Assembly (NCBI RefSeq): GCF_000715075.1
Contig: NC_134082.1
Coordinates: forward strand, 145,006,948 to 145,070,947
Length of the DNA stretch: 64,000 nt
Direction: 5' to 3'
Source: Nicotiana tabacum
Lineage: Eukaryota; Streptophyta; Magnoliopsida; Solanales; Solanaceae
Below the pieces are notes generated by a model. That model made no database searches, was not told the origin of the DNA, and saw only the letters and a list, made by a program, of their open reading frames with translations. Positions 59,284 to 64,000 of the stretch are shown here, piece by piece. Numbering within the stretch: the stretch's first letter is position 1; each line of letters opens with the position of its first letter. Made by a program: the position numbers and the translations under genes.

Positions 59284-61428
59284 TATCACACCTCCTCTTT
59301 CCGCCCCCGAGAGGGTGCGAAGGAGTTTTCTCCAATTAAAGGACAGTCGAAACGGGATCGATTTGTTTATTTCAGATTCGCCACCTGGGAATTTTAAGGC
59401 GTCCCAAGTCACCGGTTTTAATCCCGAATCGAGGAGAACATGACTCTGTTTGTTATTCTGCGAACCAGAAATCCGAGAAAGGAATTCTGTTAATTCGGGA
59501 GAAGGTGTTAGGCATTCCCGAATTTCGTGGTTCTAGCATGGTCGCTTAACCGTTATTATACTTGGCTTAATTATCTCATTTGCTAAATACATTTGTATTG
59601 CATGATTTTATTACCGCTTCTGTTTAGATTAAAGATTTTCTTGAAACGAATCACGCGTACATATATTCATATTATATATTTATATAAACGTAAAGAATCG
59701 TGTCACGCATACGTGTACACAATAAGATTGATAATATTATTTTTTGTTTATTTTTATTATAAAAATAGACTTATGTTCGAAATTGTGCTTAAAATAAAAT
59801 TAAGAACGTTCGTCGCTCTTGTATGATTAAATAGTGAACTGCACATCTCGGGTTATATGAAATTAATTTGATATTCTCCGAAGAACCCCCTTTTTTATTA
59901 AATGTTCGCTCGAAGTTGCACGAACGCATAATCCGAATTGCCTTTGGGAGTATAATCAGGTCACGCGAACGCATCCCTAATTACACAAAATATTCTTGAT
60001 GGTAGTACAAATTTTTCACAAATTGTTTATAACATCCATATATTTTATGTGAAAGTCATGAGAAATCACTATTTGGGACGCCTCTAAATTCCTCGAAAAG
60101 AATTCACAATTTATTGGATGTTGACCGCAAATTATATTTTTCGCGTATGAATTATATTCCTCAAAAACCATTCGAATTTAAAGAAAAAAAATAAACAACG
60201 TGTGATTAATACTACCATTTTTATCGTAAATACAATATTTGTCTACCAAAAAAATTAATTGCGTATAAAACTTAGGAAAAGAATTGATTTAATAAACGAA
60301 GTAATATTTTTCGAAGAATTTTTATTGTTATATTTGGAGCGAACGCTATTTACACATTTTTGACTTATAATGTTACAATTTATAAATCCCACCCTTCTTT
60401 TACACCACTTGTTTTTTAGTCCAAGGTTATAATTATTTGGTTGATTTTGTTTACGAAGATTGAGTTTGGGATAAACATAGTCAAACCAATTTTTATTCTC
60501 AACCTATGCGAACGTAAACACTAACTTTATACGTTGTAAAAATTGTTGACGTTATCTTTTTACATTAACTAGGCCATTTGTTATTAAGAAAGAGAACTAA
60601 TCTACCTGTTGATTTGATAAAACGACATCACATGTAATGTAAACATACATTATGAACTGTTCGCAATATTCCAACATTATAATCATAACGGATTTTATCA
60701 ACCCTCCTTTCACTTATGGTCATACACACAATCATTATTACGCCCTATATGAATAAAATGCAACCAACATCATCTAGCCTTAAACAACAATTGAATGATT
60801 AACAAAATAGACTAATAATGTATTTTTTTTATATTTCCATACTATTCTATACCTAACCAACAATATCGCAAGAATTAATTAACAGCCAATCTTCTGCCAT
60901 GTTCCCTATCTCGACCATTCAAACAATAGATGCCATCACTAAACTTCAAAGTAAATAGAATTATTATAGAAGTTACTACCTCACAAGTTCAATCGGCTAA
61001 TATATTATCCTATTCAGTATAATACTATATTAACCAACTAAAACAAAAACTGAGACTTAAACTAGTACATTTAATCGAGTAAAGACATAATTATAATCCC
61101 AAACTTTATTTATTTGGCGATGTTTGAAGCTTTCCACAATATGAGTCTAAAATATATACTTGGAAATGAGGGTAAATGAGGCAAATTTCAGCAGTAGCAG
61201 CAGCAACAAAATCAGCAGAAAATGCCAAATAACTCAGCAGATTTGAGCAAAATAACAGGACCCTTGGAACCAGACGAGCAGTAACAGAATTTTAAGAAAA
61301 ATTTCAGATTTAAACCAAACAATATCAACAAACAGACCCAGACATATTCAAGGAAAACTATGTTTCTGATTTTCTTTCCTTCTTCGATATCTGTTTCAGA
61401 TTCTGTGTGTGTGTGAGTGTTCTCTTTT

Positions 61429-61470
61429 CTGTTTCTTTTTCTGTTTCTTTTTCTGTTTTTTCTTTCAGTT
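61429..61470 (+). repeat. 12-bp microsatellite CTGTTTCTTTTT
   Basis: Three units of CTGTTTCTTTTT decay into a T/C-rich tract. The short Phe/Ser-rich frames over it are artefacts. Confidence 0.75.
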
Positions 61471-62861
61471 TTTCTTTTTTCTTTTATCTCACTATGTATA
61501 TCCCCTCAGATTTTTCCCTGTCTGTCTCTATTTTTCTCCTGATTTTTCCTTGTGTCTCTCTCCCCTCTGTTCTCTCTATCCCTCCTATTTTAAATCAGTA
61601 TCAACTCCCCTTCTTATATAACTTACTCCCCTAATGCTTCCCGGACCCCTTCTTTCTTTTAAAATCAGAAAATCCCACTAAAATTCTGCTTTATAACTTT
61701 AAATCCCATTAAGTAAAACTTTTCCTGATTTTCAGCCCTTCCACTTCCCTTGGTTTCCCATTATTACATTAAATTATAGCCATCAACATTCCACTATAAC
61801 ACACTAATACTAACATATTATTCCTACTATTTCTATCCTAGAAATACCCCTTAAATCCTACTGTTATTACTGCCCTTAATACAAAAATCAGAATCTGATA
61901 CAAAACAGATTTTATAATCTGTTCAAACTTAATTATCAACCTGCTTTCTGATTTAAACAGCTATAACCAATTTTCTTAAGCTCTGGACTGAATCTTAACT
62001 GAGAATACAACCTTCTAACACAATTGTATCTAATCAACACTTGTAAAATTGAATTTAAACCCAAAATCACAATAACATCACACTGAACAACAGAACAATT
62101 TAAACTGAATTTGAAAATCGAACTAAGATTAAACAAATGCAGGGGCATTGTCAGTATATTGACAATGCCCTGAAAACTAACTGCGCAGAAATCAACACAT
62201 ACACAACATCCATTTGACGGACTCATTGATTTACAAATAAGCATGATTTAACTGACAAATACTAATCGACTGACTATCTACAATAATTGTCAACATACAA
62301 TTTATAAATAGAAACAGATTGTTTCAATCAGCATTATCAGAAACAGGATTTTATAATATAACTAATCGACTAACTTAATCGAGTCAATTACACACATTGT
62401 AAATAATCACAACCAACAGAAACAATGTCCTTATTTGATCAAATAGACGGGTATGAGACAGAATCAAATAAACAAATAGGAAAATTATATAGACTACTGA
62501 AACAAACAACAATATACACATAGAATACAAAAAGGAGTAGGAAAAATACCTTTGACCCTTCAAATTTATATGGACACAGGCTCAACTTGGATTTGGACTT
62601 TTTGAGGCTGAACAGACTTTATTCGAAGTATTCTCAATTGAGAATACCTCGATTAAAGTCTCTTAGACCTCAATCCCTCACTTAATTCGGACAAATTCCA
62701 CGATTGGAATTTTTTAGGGTTTCAGATTTTTGATCTCAAATTCGAACACTTCTAGATATATTCGAATCAAACCAATGGTGTTTTAGGCACGAGGGAGGTC
62801 AGGTGGATAACTGGTGTGAGTTTGAGGTAGGTTGGGGTAGGGTTAGGTTTCACTCGAATCT

Positions 62862-63110
62862 TCAAATGAAGATTCGAGAAGCTCTGAGATGATTCGAGAC
62901 CAACAAACAACAGATCCGTAATGAGGGTAGTTAGGGGGTACTATGGTGTTGATTAGGGCCTGGGAGAAAGTTGGGTTTTCAGACCAACCTTCGATCGAAG
63001 ATTCGAGACTATGTGGTCTAATTCGAGAGAAACTAACACCAGATCCGTAAATAGGGGGTTGTGAGGAGTCGAGGGTGTTAAGGTGGGGTTGTTTGGACCA
63101 CCGGAACCGC
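62862..63110 (+). repeat. ~129-bp tandem duplication
   Basis: GATTCGAGA at 62871 recurs at 63000. Each copy then has a second TTCGAGA, then AACA(A/C)CAGATCCGTAA and GGTGTT. Substitutions between copies show it is not recent. Each copy starts with a short inverted repeat (TCTTCAAATGAAGA, CTTCGATCGAAG). Confidence 0.72.
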
Positions 63111-63265
63111 CGTGAGGTGATTTCCGGTGGGCGGTGCATGGTGGTGGACGGTGGAGTTCATCTGATCTCTTGAAGGAGATGATGAACAGGACAGGGGGTG
63201 GGGTGTTTGGTTTGGGGGGCTAATGTAGGATTTAGGCTTTTATAGGGGTGGGGTGGATTGATCTT

Positions 63266-63540
63266 GACCGTCAGATCAAACATGATCCACGGTCAGGATC
63301 AACTCACTTAACCAAACGATGTCGTTTGGTTTAAGTTGGGGGGAAAAGGGTTGGCCCGGGCAAAGTGGATCGGGTATAGAGGACTGACCGGGACCGTTGG
63401 ATTAAAAGGGAACAGACGGCCTTGATTGAATCTAATCATACGACGTTGTTTGATTTAATTGAAGATCTGAACTGGACCGTTGGATCTGATTGATCAATGG
63501 TCCCGATTGAAAGCATCCAAACGACGTCGTTTGGGAGCCG
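63266..63540 (+). repeat. Three repeats each ending in a CGACGTCG palindrome
   Basis: Three loosely repeated units start GACCGT(C/T)(A/G)GAT and end in a palindrome: CCAAACGATGTCGTTTGG (63312-63329), ATCATACGACGTTGTTTGAT (63435-63454) and CCAAACGACGTCGTTTGG (63517-63534, perfect). The centre GACGTC holds the ACGT core bound by plant bZIP proteins. Confidence 0.75.
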
Positions 63541-64000
63541 GTTGAGAGACCTGGCCTTGGACTGGGTTATTACACATTTTGGGCCTGATTTTCATTAATT
63601 AAAACAGCCCAACCCAAATTTCTTTCTTATTTTTCCTTTAATTCCTAATTATTAAATTTCTATTTAAAAATTATAAAAATCAAAATTAATCTTACAAAAA
63701 ATATTAATCACCCTTTAACAATTATTAACACATAGACAAAACATTAATCACACAATGACATATTAAATGACGAAAATAAGATAAATGCATATTTTTTGTG
63801 ATTTTCTTTTTTTTTTTAATTATCTCTTAAATGCATAATTAAATCCTAGATATGCATGCAACATGTATTTTTATTTTATTTTCGTTTAATTATAACAAAG
63901 CAAATATTTACGGACAAAACACAAATAATTAATAAATGCCACATAAATCCTAAAAATTGCAAACTAAGAGAATTTTTGTTTTTTTTTATTTTTATTTTGG

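Larger units (their letters stand above)
59284..64000 (-). mobile_element. Long non-coding repeat, probable LTR end of another retrotransposon
   Basis: At 59284 the Athila gag stops and TATCACACCTCCTCTTTCCG begins. In my memory of Solanaceae DNA similar units start TGTCACACC and read on through GCCACCTGGGAATTTTAAGG and AAGGTGTTAGGCATTCCCG, both present here near 59.39 and 59.50 kb. The remaining 4.5 kb have no gene: AT-rich DNA with many CGAACGC words, a T/C-rich microsatellite near 61.4 kb, two duplicated blocks (62.86-63.11 kb) and spaced palindromes (63.27-63.54 kb). I read it as one side of a long LTR in minus orientation. Without a second copy this is an inference. Confidence 0.55.

Noticed and set aside
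59284..59560. Possible host exon after the gag fragment
   Set aside because: The sequence resembles a known kind of Solanaceae repeat end in my memory and has no sustained frame.
61407..61634. 75-codon Ser/Phe-rich frame that could look like a signal peptide
   Set aside because: It translates a CTGTTTCTTTTT microsatellite and flanking CT-rich DNA.
1..64000. tRNA or rRNA genes
   Set aside because: No cloverleaf with A and B boxes and no rRNA core was recognised. TGGTATCAGAGC strings are retrotransposon primer sites, not tRNA genes.

Overview
This is about 64 kb of plant nuclear DNA, almost certainly from the genus Nicotiana. The strongest pointer is an intact three-exon gene at 35.7-37.1 kb whose product looks like the tobacco acidic class II chitinase PR-P/PR-Q. 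The AT-rich background, repeat-dense layout and Solanaceae-type LTR families agree with this.

Only two host genes can be supported, both on the minus strand. One is a five-exon trichome-birefringence-like (TBL/PMR5) polysaccharide O-acetyltransferase at 9985-11611. The other is the chitinase at 35714-37088. Nested retrotransposons fill most of the 24 kb between them.

Layout from left to right: (1) 1-3991, the 3' internal end and 3' LTR of a Ty3/gypsy-type element cut by the window edge. (2) 4529-8859, a LINE-like insertion with diverged target-site duplications and a poly(A) tail, holding only a broken ORF1. (3) 8860-12353, the TBL gene and its flanks. (4) 12354-12590, a MITE-like repeat. 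(5) 12595-35320, a very decayed minus-strand Ty1/copia element. It is split by a complete 8.5-kb non-autonomous LTR element (13322-21827, TSD AACCT, PBS and PPT present, no pol) and by a plus-strand gypsy element (22723-32583). The gypsy element itself holds a solo copia LTR (29028-29997). (6) 35714-37088, the chitinase. (7) 38498-47179, a minus-strand Sirevirus-like Ty1/copia element with an envelope-like ORF downstream of pol. (8) 47180-59283, a minus-strand Athila-like Ty3/gypsy element with an extra ORF3, sitting in the Sirevirus gag. (9) 59284-64000, a long non-coding repeat, probably the LTR end of a further element that interrupts the Athila gag.

All retrotransposon genes seen here are broken. 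Many nonsense codons are CAG to TAG or CGA to TGA, the pattern expected from deamination of methylated cytosine in CHG and CG context. No CRISPR, operon or bacterial feature is present. The most unusual structures are the ORF1-only LINE, the coding-free LTR element, dense arrays of GC-rich semi-palindromes shared by the LTR and the interior of the Athila-like element, and CGACGTCG palindromes near the right edge.
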